A model generated the notes under the pieces. That model searched no databases, had not been told where the DNA came from, and worked only from the letters and a program-made list of their open reading frames with translations. Below are positions 34,361 through 46,711 of a DNA stretch of 64,000 nt, piece by piece (the stretch's first letter is position 1; the number at the start of each line of letters is the position of its first letter). This DNA is from Lojkania enalia (Eukaryota > Ascomycota > Dothideomycetes > Pleosporales). The stretch lies in assembly GCA_010094045.1 (NCBI GenBank), contig ML986644.1, forward strand, positions 71,687 through 135,686, read 5' to 3'. A program made the position numbers and the translations under genes.

Positions 34361-35662
34361 ACTGAGTGACTGCAGACGACAGTTAAGAGTACGAGATGAC
34401 TGGGATGCGGCTCTTCGGCGTGGGAATCCATCGCAACTTATACCTACATCTGCATTGACGTCCGGCCCGGTTATGGCGATGGATTATTAAATTCTACTCT
34501 AGAGATTCATCGTTTTGCAGGGCAAAGACGGCGAGCGCGCTTTTCCAGCCACAATTCTTCCGGTCGGAAGTTGAGGGACCGCATTGCCACAGCCGCTGGA
34601 CAGCATGGGTCCGGGGGGTACAGTGGAGATGGTCGGTGTTGGATAAATGGTCTAGGCACATTCAACTAGAACGGCCGCGATAGAATCGTATATCAAACTA
34701 TACGTTTCCTGCGAAGTTCGGACGGACCTTTGCCAGTTGGAGAAGGAGGTTACCCGTGAAGAGTATAACCGCCTGCGTAGGGTTGCCGTTTATCTGGACA
34801 TGCTCTGCGCCGTCTCGGAGCAATGTGCGGGAACAGCCTGCAGAATAAAGTGCCCCATGGGGTGTAGTCTGAGCGCTTTACGCTGTCATGTGGGATGCTG
34901 GTTATTAAGATTCATATTGCGGTTAATTGAATTCTTGGCGTGCACCATTCCCCAGGTTTTGAGCACGGCAAGACGTCCCTCGACCTGGCCTTTGAGTCCA
35001 CCGTTAGAGGTAGCGTGGCCTAAAGGCGACGATAGATTGCATCGTACCTGAGTTTGGGGTTGCCGAGGTCGAGGGACGAGATGAAAGGACCCCGGGGAGG
35101 AGATGCTAGGAAAGTCGGCACGAGGTACCCGACAGAAGGGTCAGTGCTAAGTCTCGCATCTTGCAAATTGGTGGAAGCATTCTAAAGAACAGATCAATCT
35201 TGGGAACAATGATGACGGTGGTTTGGTAACGGGTCGTTGGAGTCCGGAGATATGTAGTATTTAACAGATTGATGAGCGCAGTACATCCGTAATGTACTAT
35301 ACCAGATTCAGCCTAGCATTGTAGACATAACAATTTCAAATAGGTATCTCGTTTGAACCCTAAGTAAGAGGAGCCTCTTATTTGGAGATAATCTGCCGCA
35401 TTTTGGTATTGTGATCTTTCGTTCCTGACATTCAGCTGTACCTCAAGTTTTCATCTTCATTATCGATCACTCCATCTTATCATCTCCATTATGATTCTCG
35501 TACTCGTACATCCCATTGAACAGCTTACCAGGAGAAAGACAAGACATTCTAACAATCCGTTGGAGCGTGTAAATATATCTCCCAAGAAGCTCTTACTCCG
35601 GTTGCTGTATTGAACACAGGATTTCCAGGGCATGAATAGCAATCCTACGTCCTCCAGCTAAA
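34361..35662. other. GH7 upstream region and intergenic DNA
   Basis: About 1.3 kb without a supported gene. A frame at 34737-35051 has no domain. The first few hundred bases should carry the GH7 promoter; the rest is AT-rich and unremarkable. Confidence 0.45.
34611..34616 (+). promoter_or_regulatory. Candidate CreA-type site upstream of the GH7 gene
   Basis: CCGGGG matches the CreA consensus SYGGRG, about 250 bp upstream of the GH7 start, and another CCCCGGGG lies near 35089. CreA represses cellulase genes on glucose in ascomycetes. Six-base matches are common by chance. Confidence 0.25.
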
Positions 35663-36184
35663 TTAATCAATCGCGAAGACTTCGGTCGGTGTAACATCAA
35701 ACTCTTGCAACGGTGCAACGAAAGCATTATATATCGCATCATGCGAACCCGAAAAGTTGTACGCAGGCCTGCAACAGCATAAGCTTTGCTGCCCTTCTGA
35801 GCCCAGTAACCGGACTCACCTCTCCTCATATGACCCTAGTTCAAAGCTCACAAAAATCTTCTCAGGTCCCAATTCCGGTGAACTCTCATTCCTTGGTCCA
35901 AACTTTGCCGACACGCCGTCGTTGACGCCTTCAAGAATCTGGCATGATCTATATGTGTTTCCGGTTTCGGGGCCGCTACAATACGCTTTTACTCCGGCAA
36001 TTTGGTCTAGGATGCTGGGGACTGTAACATTGAAGTTGTAGCTGCAGCCAGAGCGACTGCAGCCTGCATGCCACCCTTCGACGTGCCAGTCCCAGTCATT
36101 TGGGATATCCATTTGGCGATGTTGTAGGAGAGGAGTGGCGAGAGCAATTGCCGAGAGAGCAATGAAATTAGTAAATGAGACCAT
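35663..36184 (-). CDS. Small secreted cysteine-containing protein
   Basis: Model: complement of 35663-35768 and 35820-36184, one 51-nt intron, 156 residues. The N-terminus MVSFTNFIALSAIALATPLL is a signal peptide with a probable Leu-Gln-His-Arg processing site just after it (QHRQ). The mature chain has four cysteines in exon 1 (GCSRSGC, AYCSGP and SCQIL) likely paired in disulfides, an NFNVT glycosylation sequon, and an exon 2 segment AYNFSGSHDAIYNAF ending in VFAID. This layout is common for fungal small secreted proteins, some of which act at host surfaces. No enzymatic motif is visible and the function is unknown. It lies between the GH7 gene and the aldehyde dehydrogenase gene. Confidence 0.75.
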
Positions 36185-37654
36185 CCTGACAACGCAAATT
36201 ACTCGTAGAAATCCAAATATTACCGACGTTTGTCAAAGACAGAAATGTGTGTTCGGTATCAACTGAGATGAGGGAGACCGAAAAGGCACGATGTCGTTTC
36301 GTTAATCTTCAAGGGAGAGTTATATATTCCAGAATCGTGGAATCAACATCATAAGGATACATATGGGGTAAAGTCCCAAGTGAGTATCGTCCTCCGAGAG
36401 ATGTTTACCCGCCCAAGCGAAGCCCCACCTCAATATTATATAGGACCAGATTTCTACTACTCGTGAGAAACTCCCGAGCGTCACTATGCGGAAATTTCCG
36501 CTAGCATTGTCGAAGAAAGATACTACAAGCTTTTCCGTCGTGGTCGATCTACAGGAAGTGTCCGGGTATTGTGCCGGGTGGGAGTTTGCGCAAACGTCTT
36601 TTTCCTCCAACATAATTCTGTGGGTCAGCTATCATGGGATTATAAAAACAGGAAACGACCCTACCTCTCTAGAGGAGGCATTTATTACGTGATGATACTA
36701 TATAAGTTGTGTTTGGCACCTGCTCGAGTAGGCGCTAGGTATAAATCTATACTTTATTCAACTTTAGTATGCATCTCAAAATTCCATTGCCGCGAGAGAT
36801 TAGGTAGAGTGTAAACTCCACTTTAAATCTCGGTTTCGGCCGATATATCATAGTCTACCATCGTAGCTGTGAGGAGCAGCAGAATAAATAATTGGCAATG
36901 AAAGCTGAGGCTCAACAACACCAATCCTATCTACTCGCGATCATGTTCGCAACTGGGCGTGGGTTCCGTTTATTATAATTCCCAAGCAGGAACAGAACAA
37001 AAGATTTGAGAATCCACCACATTGGTAAGCGAAGAATTTCCTGGCAAATCATAATTATTTGGATGGTCGAGTGTGAAGAAGCAGTTAGTCTCTTCACGTA
37101 ATTTTGGTGGTTTGGACCCATGTAAATAGCCTAGCGCATACTCCTATTAATGTGGCATGGAGGTTAGGAATGTTAATAATACGACAACTATCCCAGATTT
37201 TACGCAAAGCCGTCTATGGTAGTATGAAGATATCGCCATGAATTAAAAAAGGAAAACATTCTGGTCGAGAAGACAAGCCTAGCCCGAAGTCTCGCCGTCT
37301 CGGAACCTCGGGAAACCGAGAGTGGCTGGGCGTTCACGCTTGATTTATTAGTCAGTTCGACGAAAACCGAATTACCTGACATGTGCGCTTACTTTTGTGC
37401 CAGGCGTAACGCAAGGCCAGCCATTAGCTTGTTATATTCCCATCAATCCAAATGTAGTCGTTTCTTAGTGGAGCGGATTTAATGTTATCACTATGGCCGG
37501 TCTTCGCTCTGGTCAGTGCTATTCCATATTGGAAGCTGGAATGAATCATATACGCCCCGCAAAGGGGTTGTAAAAGATATAAAGGTGAGAATAAGAGAGC
37601 ACCTTTTTCGACTATCAGACACATCAAATCCTTCCTATACAGACTATCCCCATA
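36185..37654. other. AT-rich intergenic region
   Basis: About 1.5 kb with no supported frame. The last 100 bp before the aldehyde dehydrogenase start contains a TATA-like GATATAAAGG near 37576, and a pyrimidine-rich stretch leads to the ATG. Confidence 0.45.
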
Positions 37655-39378
37655 ATGCCTTTCGTATCCTCTACATTAGTTCCCAACGGTCTACCGGTCG
37701 TTCCACTCTGGATAAATGGCGCTGCTCAAGATGTTGAAAATGAAACATTATTCCCAGTCATCAGCTCCATTCAAAACAAGCCCATTCACTATGCTGTTTC
37801 TGCATCTCCTGCTTCTGCAACTTCAGCGTGCGATTCAGCTGCTATCGCCTTCACATCCTGGCGCAAGACTGCGCCGTCTCACCGCCGTGCTCTTCTTCTC
37901 AAGGCTGCGGATATCCTCGAGAAACGGGCGCAAGAAGTTGCACAATGGCAGATGGCCGAGACCAGCTGTCCAAAAGAATTCGCAGGATTCAACATCAAGA
38001 CTGGGGTAGCGTATGTGCGAGAGATAGCTGCTGCCACAAGTGAGATTCGTGGTACAGTGCCGCAACGATGGACGAACCCTGACGGGACTGAAGCCGAAGG
38101 CCTCACGGTCGTGGTTCGGGAACCCTGCGGCGTCATCCTCATTATTCCGCCGTAAGTGTCCACAATCCTTTCATAAAAAGTCTTATATTTTATTCATACC
38201 GCTCGGAAAGCCTCAAGTTACAAATAAAGGCAAACATATCATATTGGCTGATATTTCTCTAAGATGGAACGGGGCAGTGGTGCTTCCACTTCGGGCAATT
38301 AGTATGGCGCTCGCTGCGGGTTGCACTATTGTTGTCAAAGCCTCGGAACTATGTCCGCGAACTCATAGTCTTCTCTATGAATGCTTCGAGGAAGCTGGTA
38401 TCCCTACAGGCGTCATCAACATGATTCAAGCTCGACGTGAAGATGCAAGCTCGGTCACGGAGGCTATTGTCTCTCATAAAGCTGTTCGGAAAATAGACTT
38501 CATAGGCAGTGCGGCAGTGGGCAGCAAGATCGGCCAGCTTTGTGCCAAGCATTTGAAGCCCATTCTAATGGAATTGGGTGGGAAAGGGCCGGCGGTTATA
38601 CTGGAGGATGCCGATCTGGAGAAAGCCGCATTCTTATGCGCGATGGGAGGTAAGTGGACTCTAGTCGTGCCTGGTGAGGGTTCTCAAAATAGCTGATTGA
38701 GCTAATTTAAACAGCAATACTCGACCACGGCCAGCTTTGCTTCTCGACTGAGAGAGTGATTGTCCACAAGTCGGTCTATGATAATTTTACAAAGTTATTG
38801 GTCGACGCAATGAACAAGATACCCGCGGCTGGAAATGCCGTAACCAAACAATCTGCAGATCATGCTTTCGAGGTCCTCAAGGATGCGCAGGCCAAAGGGG
38901 CAACGTTCCTTTGTGGTGGTCTGGAGTACATTAGTGAAACCAGTCTCAAACCCACGATCGTTACCAACATAAGCGCCGACGCAAGGATCCGGGACGAAGA
39001 GACGTTCGGCCCATCAACATCAGTGTATATGGCTGAAGACGACGACGACGCCATTGCCAAGTCAAATGACTCCGCGTATGGACTTAGTGCCGCAGTTCAT
39101 TCCACTTCGTGGGAGCATGCATACAATGTCGCCAAGCAGCTTGAGTATGGTCAGGTTCAGATCAACAACCTCACAAGTGCCGATTCGCGTGAGTCCTGCA
39201 ATTCCATAGCACTAATTAATCATGAGCTAAGCAGACAGCAGCTGGACAACCCATTCGTGGAGTAAAAGGAAGTGGTTGGGGCCAGTCCAATAGCATTTGG
39301 GGGATTCATGAATTCAGTATCGAAAAGACCTTAGTTTTCCATCCATCAGGACAAAATAACCTCTTCATTCGACACTAG
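37655..39378 (+). CDS. NAD(P)-dependent aldehyde dehydrogenase
   Basis: Model: 37655-38151, 38264-38649, 38715-39188 and 39239-39378, 498 residues, typical of the ALDH superfamily. It oxidises an aldehyde to the acid with NAD or NADP in the cytosol. Conserved elements are in order: the PWNGAVVLPLR cofactor region, VVKASE, FIGSAAVGSKIG, the general-base Glu in MELGGKGP near residue 268, the catalytic Cys in GQLCFSTER near residue 303, EETFGP, and the C-terminal GVKGSGWGQ. The overall pattern suits the benzaldehyde/vanillin/salicylaldehyde group, but substrate is not determinable. One of several possible acceptors (before CAGCTGG at 39239) keeps the frame through to the stop. Confidence 0.92.
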
Positions 39379-39682
39379 ATGGCACTATTTGCAATGAAGA
39401 ACTTTAAATTTGTAGGCTGGTTCCAATTTCTTAGCAATGAAATATTAGTTTTTCCCAAAAGCAGATATGAACTTCGTATATATACCCCTTGTGGATAGAA
39501 CGTGATAACCAAATGCCTCACTTTAGTCACCAGTGAATTTATTCGTGCTAGAGGAAGAATGATATGGATGAGTGCAAGCTGCGTCCCACAAGTCATGGGG
39601 CTTTGTAATGACTTCTATGCAACAATTTCTCAACTTCCTTTTCATTGTACACATCCTCAACAAAGTTGATCCAATTGCCTTG
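39379..39682. other. Short convergent intergenic region
   Basis: 304 bp between the aldehyde dehydrogenase stop and the HET gene stop. No frame or repeat of note; it holds both 3' ends. Confidence 0.6.
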
Positions 39683-41829
39683 TCACCGTATGTCGATCTG
39701 GCGAACCTTCACTTTAAGTAACCAATTGGAGGTGTCCGGAAGTGAAACCAGGCCAACGCGTTGAAAATATTCGACTCCATCGTCAGAAACACATTTAGCG
39801 AGCGCCAACCCAAGTTGGGATCCCACATGAAGGAAGACCAGTCTCGAGTTATATTTAACAGTAATAGTTCCGTCAACGAGGAGCCGCGGAAATTCCCCTA
39901 GATCCGTGAATCGTTGCAAAGACAACCGTCGTTTAGACAAGTGCCAGGTGTTTTCGAACGTTCGAACCGCGAAGCAGTCAATACATTTCCCTTTTACAGT
40001 AAGTGTTGCCCATTTCACCCAGCCGAAACGATTTTTCCCAAGTATCTTGCATGTGTGATTTACGTATTCGAACTGAGGGCACGCCACAAACGATTTTTGC
40101 AGTAGGCGTTTGTAAGAGATTCCGTTTTCGCCCACAAGGGGTATAGATGCCCACGACCATGACGGCGCTTGGGGTCGGTAGGAACCATCTTGTGCTGCAG
40201 CTTCTGGAGGTATTAGGGTCTCATAGAGAAGTTGTTGACTGAGAGCCCCAATCCACATTCCAGCCACATAATCTCCCAAGGCTGTATTCATGAATTTTGC
40301 AGCCAACCCAGAAAGCGCTGGTAAGCGATCGCTCTCGTATGTCAAGTCAAGCCTCGAAAATTCGGAAACGAGGTCTATCCAAATATATGCGAGTTTCTCC
40401 TCCGGTGCCCCAGGAACGTCCACAACGGCAAACAACGACTTGAGCGTTTCACCCCATTCATCAATTCTAGAGTAATACGGCACTGATACAGCCTCCTCGC
40501 TTATAGCTTCCGCTTCTTTTATTGAAGGATCGTCCAGTCGTCCGCACTCGCATCTAAGATCCGTTTTGCACTCCCAAACAAGCTCTTCAGCATGAACGTG
40601 CAGAGTTCTCGAAGGCAAAAGCCGTTCTTGAAAGGCCCATGCTCGGGTCATAAGAGGTGCGTCGGCGTTATGATTCCGAGCATTGTTCATGTTGATGAAC
40701 CGGTCGTGAGCTAGATGGAGTCTCATTTGAAGCCGAAAAACAAGTGGACCGAATTCAAGAGCAACGGAGTTTCTTGGGACTCGTACAGATTCCCCTGATG
40801 TATTCAGTAAAGATGTCCATCTCTTGTTGAATAAACCCCCCTTATTATCAGCACTTGATGTCGCCGCAATTGTGAGCCGTGAGTTCGAGTATATACTAGC
40901 CATCTTCGAGGACTCTATTTCCCAGTCTTCTTCGTCGTCCTGCACGATCGAAAGGGCGTCAATCCAAAGGTATCTGATTTTCAGGGCAAAGCAAATGCGG
41001 ATTGCATCCTGGAATGTCTTGGGGAAGGCATCCCATGGTATGCCACGTTGATGCTCACGCAGTGACGCGGTTGTTGTTTTCAGCATTCCTTCAGAATCCG
41101 CTCCCCAACAGTAGCTAAGAGCTACATACGGCGCGTATACCCCGTTTAGTTCTAGCAATTTGATATTGTCTTGTTCTCTTCCATGGAGATCTAGCACACG
41201 TTTCGGGAGCTCAGGCAACTCTAGAACAGTGCATCGCGGGTGATAGCGGTTACAACTCGCGTCCCACTTTTGAATTAGATGAATTGCGGCGGGAAGTTCC
41301 AATGGAACTGAAACGGGTTGAGGAAACAAAAATTGCTGCTGGAGGCATGTAGTTGTATCGATATGGAGCGTTAACGTAAAGCATTATTAGAAGTATTTTG
41401 GGACATACTGGGCTCTATCGAAGAGTCTAAGAAGAGTTCTAATGGGATACTTTTACTTTCCCAGTTCGGAAGGCTCGGAGAAGGATGTAGACTGAAAGGG
41501 AGATACGCCTTCTGGGTACGTCTTGGAAAGGTGATCGTATCAAGCTCCTCAATATCCTCCGCTACTTTAGTTGGAAGGGAGTCTTTAAATTGTGAGATGC
41601 CACGAGATAAGACGGTGCATAGCTCGCAACCCTTCTCGCAACTCTGGGTGACGTCCGATAATAGCACCTGGCGTTCATCTCCATCATCTTCACAAACTTG
41701 ACAGGTTTGGATTAGAAAATGCGTGTGATCCGATACCACATGGTCGTCCATTGGCTCTCGCTGCATTTGCGCAGAATGCATCGACAGCTTGTGAATTGGT
41801 GATGATAAAAATAAATCAAGTTCCTGCAT
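39683..41829 (-). CDS. HET-domain (heterokaryon incompatibility) protein
   Basis: Model: complement of 39683-41307 and 41409-41829, 681 residues. The HET domain begins near residue 200 with YVALSYCWG and continues to RYLWIDALSIVQDD, ending in a MASIYSNSRLTIAATSS block. These three blocks define the family. An N-terminal extension contains several cysteines (CEDDGDE, CEKGCELC) of unknown role, and a roughly 330-residue C-terminus is unconserved. HET proteins trigger cell death when incompatible partners meet after hyphal fusion, or act in related self/nonself responses. Most paralogues have no assigned partner. The acceptor at TTTCAG before 41307 was chosen because it alone joins the two frames; the intron is 101 nt. 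Confidence 0.88.
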
Positions 41830-42241
41830 GATGCCATTGCTTATGACCGAGTTATGACCGAACTTTCATCTCGTCTTGGTCCGTTTCTAGAGTAGCAGCT
41901 TGGCTGAATATTCCAAAACCAATCCATCACTATTTAATTCTACTCAGACCGAGCTCGTAAGCCCTGTACAACAGTATGCCTTACTCCTATCTACATATCC
42001 TCAGACTGTTGGGCCAGCCAATCACAGCTCGCCTTCTGCGATACCGAGGTACCCCGCGGTGCAGCGGACATCGTCATCCTGTCATCGACAACGCAAAGAA
42101 TCGCCATGGCAGCTCTAAACGCGCCATGCACAAAACTTCCTCTTGATTTGAAATCACTAGGATCATTTTGGCTTTATATACAATTCATATTTCATACGTT
42201 TCCTCAGCTACAATTCTAATAACACGCTGCCCACAGTCACA
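41830..42241. other. Divergent upstream region of the HET and MDR genes
   Basis: 412 bp between divergent starts. No supported gene. It must contain both promoters. Confidence 0.5.
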
Positions 42242-43432
42242 ATGCCCTCTGCAATAACCATAAAACAAGTCCCCGGCAAGCCAGGACAAGTCTACTATCC
42301 CCTCGAAAAGATAACAATTGACGCGCCCACGCCCTCCGATACACAGGTACCGCCTCCTGACACCTCCCCAACTCTGCAACCCTGACAAGGCCCAGGTCGT
42401 CGTCTCCATAACAGGCGCCGCACTCAACCACCGCGACCTCTTCATTCGCCAACACCTCTACCCGGGCACCACCTTCGGAGTGCCTCTCCTCGCCGATGGC
42501 GCCGGTATCGTCACATCCACCGGTTCCTCTCCTGAAGCCAAGAAATGGCTCAACAAGCGCGTAATCCTGAACCCAGGAACAGGGTGGAAGGACTCGCCCG
42601 AGGGTCCCGAGAGCCCCAAAGGCTACGCAATCATGGGTGGCACAAAGTCGAATCCTGCCGGGACACTTGCCGAGGTCGTGCTATTGGAAGCCTCAGAATT
42701 GGAAGAGGCGCCGGAGCATTTGAGCGATGCGGAAGCAGCAGCGTTGCCGTTGACTGGGCTGACAGCATGGCGGGCGCTGTTCACCAAGTCCGGGAATGCG
42801 AAGCCGGGACATAATATCTTGCTTACGGGGATTGGGGGCGGGGTGGCACTGATGGCGTTGTCGTTTGCAGTTGCGCAAGGGTGCAATGTGTTTGTGACGA
42901 GTGGGAATGAAGAAAAGATTCGGAAGGCAAAGCAGTTGGGTGCTGCCGGAGGGGTTATCTATAAACAGGAGGGCTGGGAGAAGAAGCTACAGGAGATTTT
43001 GCCGAAGGAGAGGAAGTGGTTGGATGCCATTATTGACGGCGCTGGAGGAGATGTTGTGACTAAGGGTACGCGGTTATTGAAGGTCAGTCATCGCATTACC
43101 TATGGTTACAGACCCAATTAATATATCTATAGGCTGGAGGGATTATTTCAGTCTATGGTATGACTATCTCACCGAAGATGGACTTCCTAATGAGCGCTGT
43201 TCTGCGCAACATTGAAGTCCGGGGCTCCACAATGGGGTCGAGGAAGGAGTTTGCAGATATGGTCGAGTTTGTCAAGAGAAAGAATCTAAAGCCCATAGTA
43301 TCGAGGACTGTGCACGGCCTGGACAACATTGTGGCGATTGATGGACTATTTGAAGACATGAAGAACGCTTCACAGTTTGGAAAGCTCGTAGTTACGATTG
43401 GAAAGGGCTCTGGAACAGAGTCGAAATTATAA
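42242..43432 (+). CDS. Zinc-independent MDR oxidoreductase (quinone reductase-like)
   Basis: Model: 42242-42346, 42390-43082 and 43133-43432, 365 residues. This medium-chain dehydrogenase has the N-terminal GroES-like fold (AALNHRDLFIRQ, GVPLLADGAG) and a Rossmann nucleotide-binding fold with glycine-rich GIGGGVALMALSFAVAQG. The structural-zinc cysteine quartet and the catalytic zinc ligands of classic alcohol dehydrogenases are missing, so NADPH-dependent reduction of a quinone or enone is more likely than zinc-dependent alcohol oxidation. The 43-nt first intron is very short but has a good branch-site-like CTGAC. It lies between a HET gene and an MFS transporter gene with no proven link. 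Confidence 0.88.
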
Positions 43433-43865
43433 GTTTAGTTAATCAATAGAGAACCTCAATATATCTACCAGTTCTTCTCTGGTTAATCGTAATGTTTATA
43501 CTGCAATCACTTCGCAAGGGTAGAACACGATTCGATCAAATGTTCAGAGCGAAGCTGCCAAAAAGAGGTTTAGAATATATATAGACATTGAGACTGTAGC
43601 AGCCTCCATCGTTGCTAACTCGATAGCGACAGGTTTTCCGGTGAACTATTTGTAAACCCCATGAACTCCGCTTCCTAGGGAAAGTAATATACAAGTTTAA
43701 TATGAGTCTGCTGCTCGCCATGGGGATTGGCAACCATTGCGTGGTCCTAGACCCACTTTTATATACTGTAGGCGATGCAAAATAAAAGATACTGTAAAGT
43801 AGTGCCGGTGGACATTACTATACTTGTAAGCTCCAATCGACATCCAATCCGTTAGTATTCCTCGT
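43433..43865. other. Convergent intergenic region
   Basis: 433 bp between the MDR stop and the MFS transporter stop. A minus-strand 65-codon frame (43536-43733) has no domain. It should contain the two polyadenylation regions. Confidence 0.5.
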
Positions 43866-45695
43866 TTACGGCCTCCATCTAAAAGAAGGATGTCGCCAAT
43901 CTAGATCCTGAATCTCTTGCGGCGTAAGTTCCTGAGAAATAGCCTCTAGCTCATGCTCAGCTCTTTCCTCCCTCAACTTATTATTCCTCTTCATCCAAAG
44001 CAGCAAGCATATCGATATGATAAAGATAGTTGACGAGGTAGCAAAATTCAGTCCGTTGCCAATATGATAATCCGGTCTGTCGCTGGGAAGGAATGACCAA
44101 GTCGATATCAATCCTCCAATGTTGCCCACCATGACCGAGGCACCGATGGCAGATGCCCTCGCTGTATCTGATACCACGTTTGCAGATGTCTGAGCGTTGA
44201 CTAGCGATCCGAATGTGAAAGCGCCCATGGCAATAACGAATGTACCGCCGTATCTGACTTGGGCGTCTGTACTCGCAAGAAACATGAGGTAGCCGGTGCT
44301 CACGAAAACAGAGCTTATGATAAAGAATATCAAACGCCTGTCGAATCTCCAGCTCAGGAAAGGCAGAAGGACAGTGAAGAATGACCCAACAATGTATGGA
44401 GGCACAGTGTGTAGTTGCTGCGAAATCACACTGTCCTGGGGATAGATCGTAGCGACAATTGTCGGTGTGAAGAAAGCGTATCCCTGGACTGTGATGTTGT
44501 TGAGACCAAAGACACAGGCCATACTGAGGGTATTCGGATTGATAATTCCCTTGAGTGTCTTTTTCTTGTCAATCTTGTCCAAAACCTCGGTTGTGCCAAC
44601 GCGCTCAGACTTAACACGAGCAATAGCAAGATCCTTCTCTTCCTGAGTAAGCCACCTCGCCGTTTCGGGCCTATCGGTGAGCGTGAAGAAGGATAGAATG
44701 GCGATACCACAAGTAATGATGCCTTCGATCGCGAAGATCATTCTCCATCGAGTAAGAGCGCCGAAATGAGGCAGACTGAGGATGCCAGAGGCAAGTAGAC
44801 CGCCAAATGCGCCGGAGAGAGGAGCCATTACGATGTAAAGCGAAAGCCTGAAGGCAAGCTCACTCCGGCGATACCATCGAGATAGATAGTAGGCAATTCC
44901 CGGCATCATTCCGGCCTCAAACATACCTAGCAGAAAGCGCACCCCACTCATCGCCTGCATATTCTGAACTAATCCTGCGGCAACTGAGCAAATGCCGAAT
45001 CCAAGTGAGGTGGCGGGGATGAACCAGCCGGGTCCCAACCACTTGCAACACATGTTGCAGGGGATTTCGAAGACAATGTAGGAGATGTAGAATGCGGACA
45101 AGACCGCATTGTAATCATAATTGACGAGACCCAGATCATCCTCAAGTCCAGCTAGTCTAGCGTTGCCTATAGGAGGTCAACTGATACTTGTCATCCCCAT
45201 AGGGTGTAATTGTTATACTTACCAATATTTGCTCTGTCGAGGAAACAGAAGAGATAAAGCAATGCGACGGTAGGAATAACGTAGAGGTCAATCTTCAATC
45301 GGACCTTGGCTTCTGCTTCTGGATCAAGTCGGACCAGAGATTGACCGTAGCTACAATCGACAGTCAGTTGCTTTTATCTCAACCTTGCGACTTGGTTCAA
45401 GTCTTTTAACATAATAGCTCAAACATAGACTCAAGGAAAGCATCCCTCGTTTATCATCTAGTTGACTGAGAGTAGTCCGATGCTCCAAAACTCTCCTTGC
45501 ATTTCATTTAAAGTGCAAATTATTTTTTTTGTTACAAGGATCAAGGGGATGATAATAGAATAGATCAACTAACATATTTGTTGCTGTGTGTCCACGCTCG
45601 GCGGCATGATGTGTGTCCTCTACTTTCAACTCTTCCTGAGAAGACCTTCCACTTGTGTTATCGGTCGAGAGCCCCACTGCCCGATGGTCGGCCAT
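43866..45695 (-). CDS. MFS transporter, anion:cation symporter (Dal5/Tna1-like)
   Basis: Model: complement of 43866-45166, 45223-45350 and 45574-45695, 516 residues. This is a plasma-membrane permease with about 12 helices and a hydrophilic, charged N-terminus. Family marks are LFCFLDRANIGNARLAGLED in the first helix region and RFLLGMFEAGMMPGIAYYLS with WYRR nearby, typical of allantoate, nicotinate and other organic-anion carriers. The exact substrate is unknown. The junctions are phase consistent; the first intron (223 nt, GTTAGT start) is the least certain and a small extra exon could hide within it. The C-terminus ends in an EAISQELTPQEIQDLDW-like acidic tail. Confidence 0.9.
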
Positions 45696-46711
45696 GATAG
45701 ATTATTGAGAGCGGATTTCCGTTCAGAAAGATACGATCTTCAGAAATTCGAAGGCGACCCTGAAGAACGAGAACGTAAAAGGCCGCATAACCACAATTTA
45801 TGTTCATCTTGAAGTTGATATGAGAGTAGCATACTACCCTGAATTGTTGTAGTTTATCCCAAAAGGGTACATGTGTAAGAGTCCTCGGGGTTCAAGCGAT
45901 GGCGAAAGGAACATAATACGAGGCAATTGGAGTGCACAGACGAAAAGTGAATCTTGGCGCCGAGAAATCTGCGGAGCTTTCCTACCAGAAACCGGGTTGT
46001 CAACCGGGCAGCGGCCGTGGAAACCGGGCCATCCGTCTTCCCATCGTCCGGTATCCGCCATAATACGTGAGGACGGGCTCAATAGCAAATTTCTCGTCCA
46101 TCTTATCCATCTCGCCACGAGTGAGGTGTTGGAACACGCTTCGGAGACTACGACGCTAGCTAATTTTCCTAAAAGGGAAGTCCGCAGACTTTCGGATGAT
46201 GATTCGGGATTCAGACAATTACCCCTAGAGGTTGGATAGCTGAGAAGTCCAAGAGGTTGAAGCGATGTCTTTAGCTCTTCATCAGTCTAAATACTGTCTT
46301 TAGCTCGTCATCAATCGCCATACCGGATCAAAAGTGAACTTCCTCGGACGAAAGAGTCGTTATATCTCCGCAAGCTCGCTCGCTTTCTGAAAACATTTGA
46401 CGTATTCAACATAAGTTATCGAACGGCCCGTGCCTGTTGCCGTCTCGACGTATAAATTATTTCAGCGTCCTCTAAATTCTATACCAGAATTAAAGCATGT
46501 CGACAACATTAGAGCGACGGAACAAGCACCACGAGGCTGAGGTCGTTTTTAAGTGTAGCAAAGCCATCTAAAACGGTCAGCCACTATTAACAATCGGATA
46601 TCTCCTTGATCCCACTTTCGCGTTATTGCCGAATTTTCGTCTCTCATTCATCTCATCATTTTTCCGAACCTTCTCAGCTCTCTACAAATTCTTGCTCTAG
46701 TCACTAAAACT
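45696..46711. other. Intergenic region
   Basis: About 1 kb upstream of the MFS gene. It contains a 122-codon plus-strand frame (45871-46239) without any domain and is otherwise non-coding. Short CCGG-rich clusters near 45990-46050 stand out but have no named role. Confidence 0.4.
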
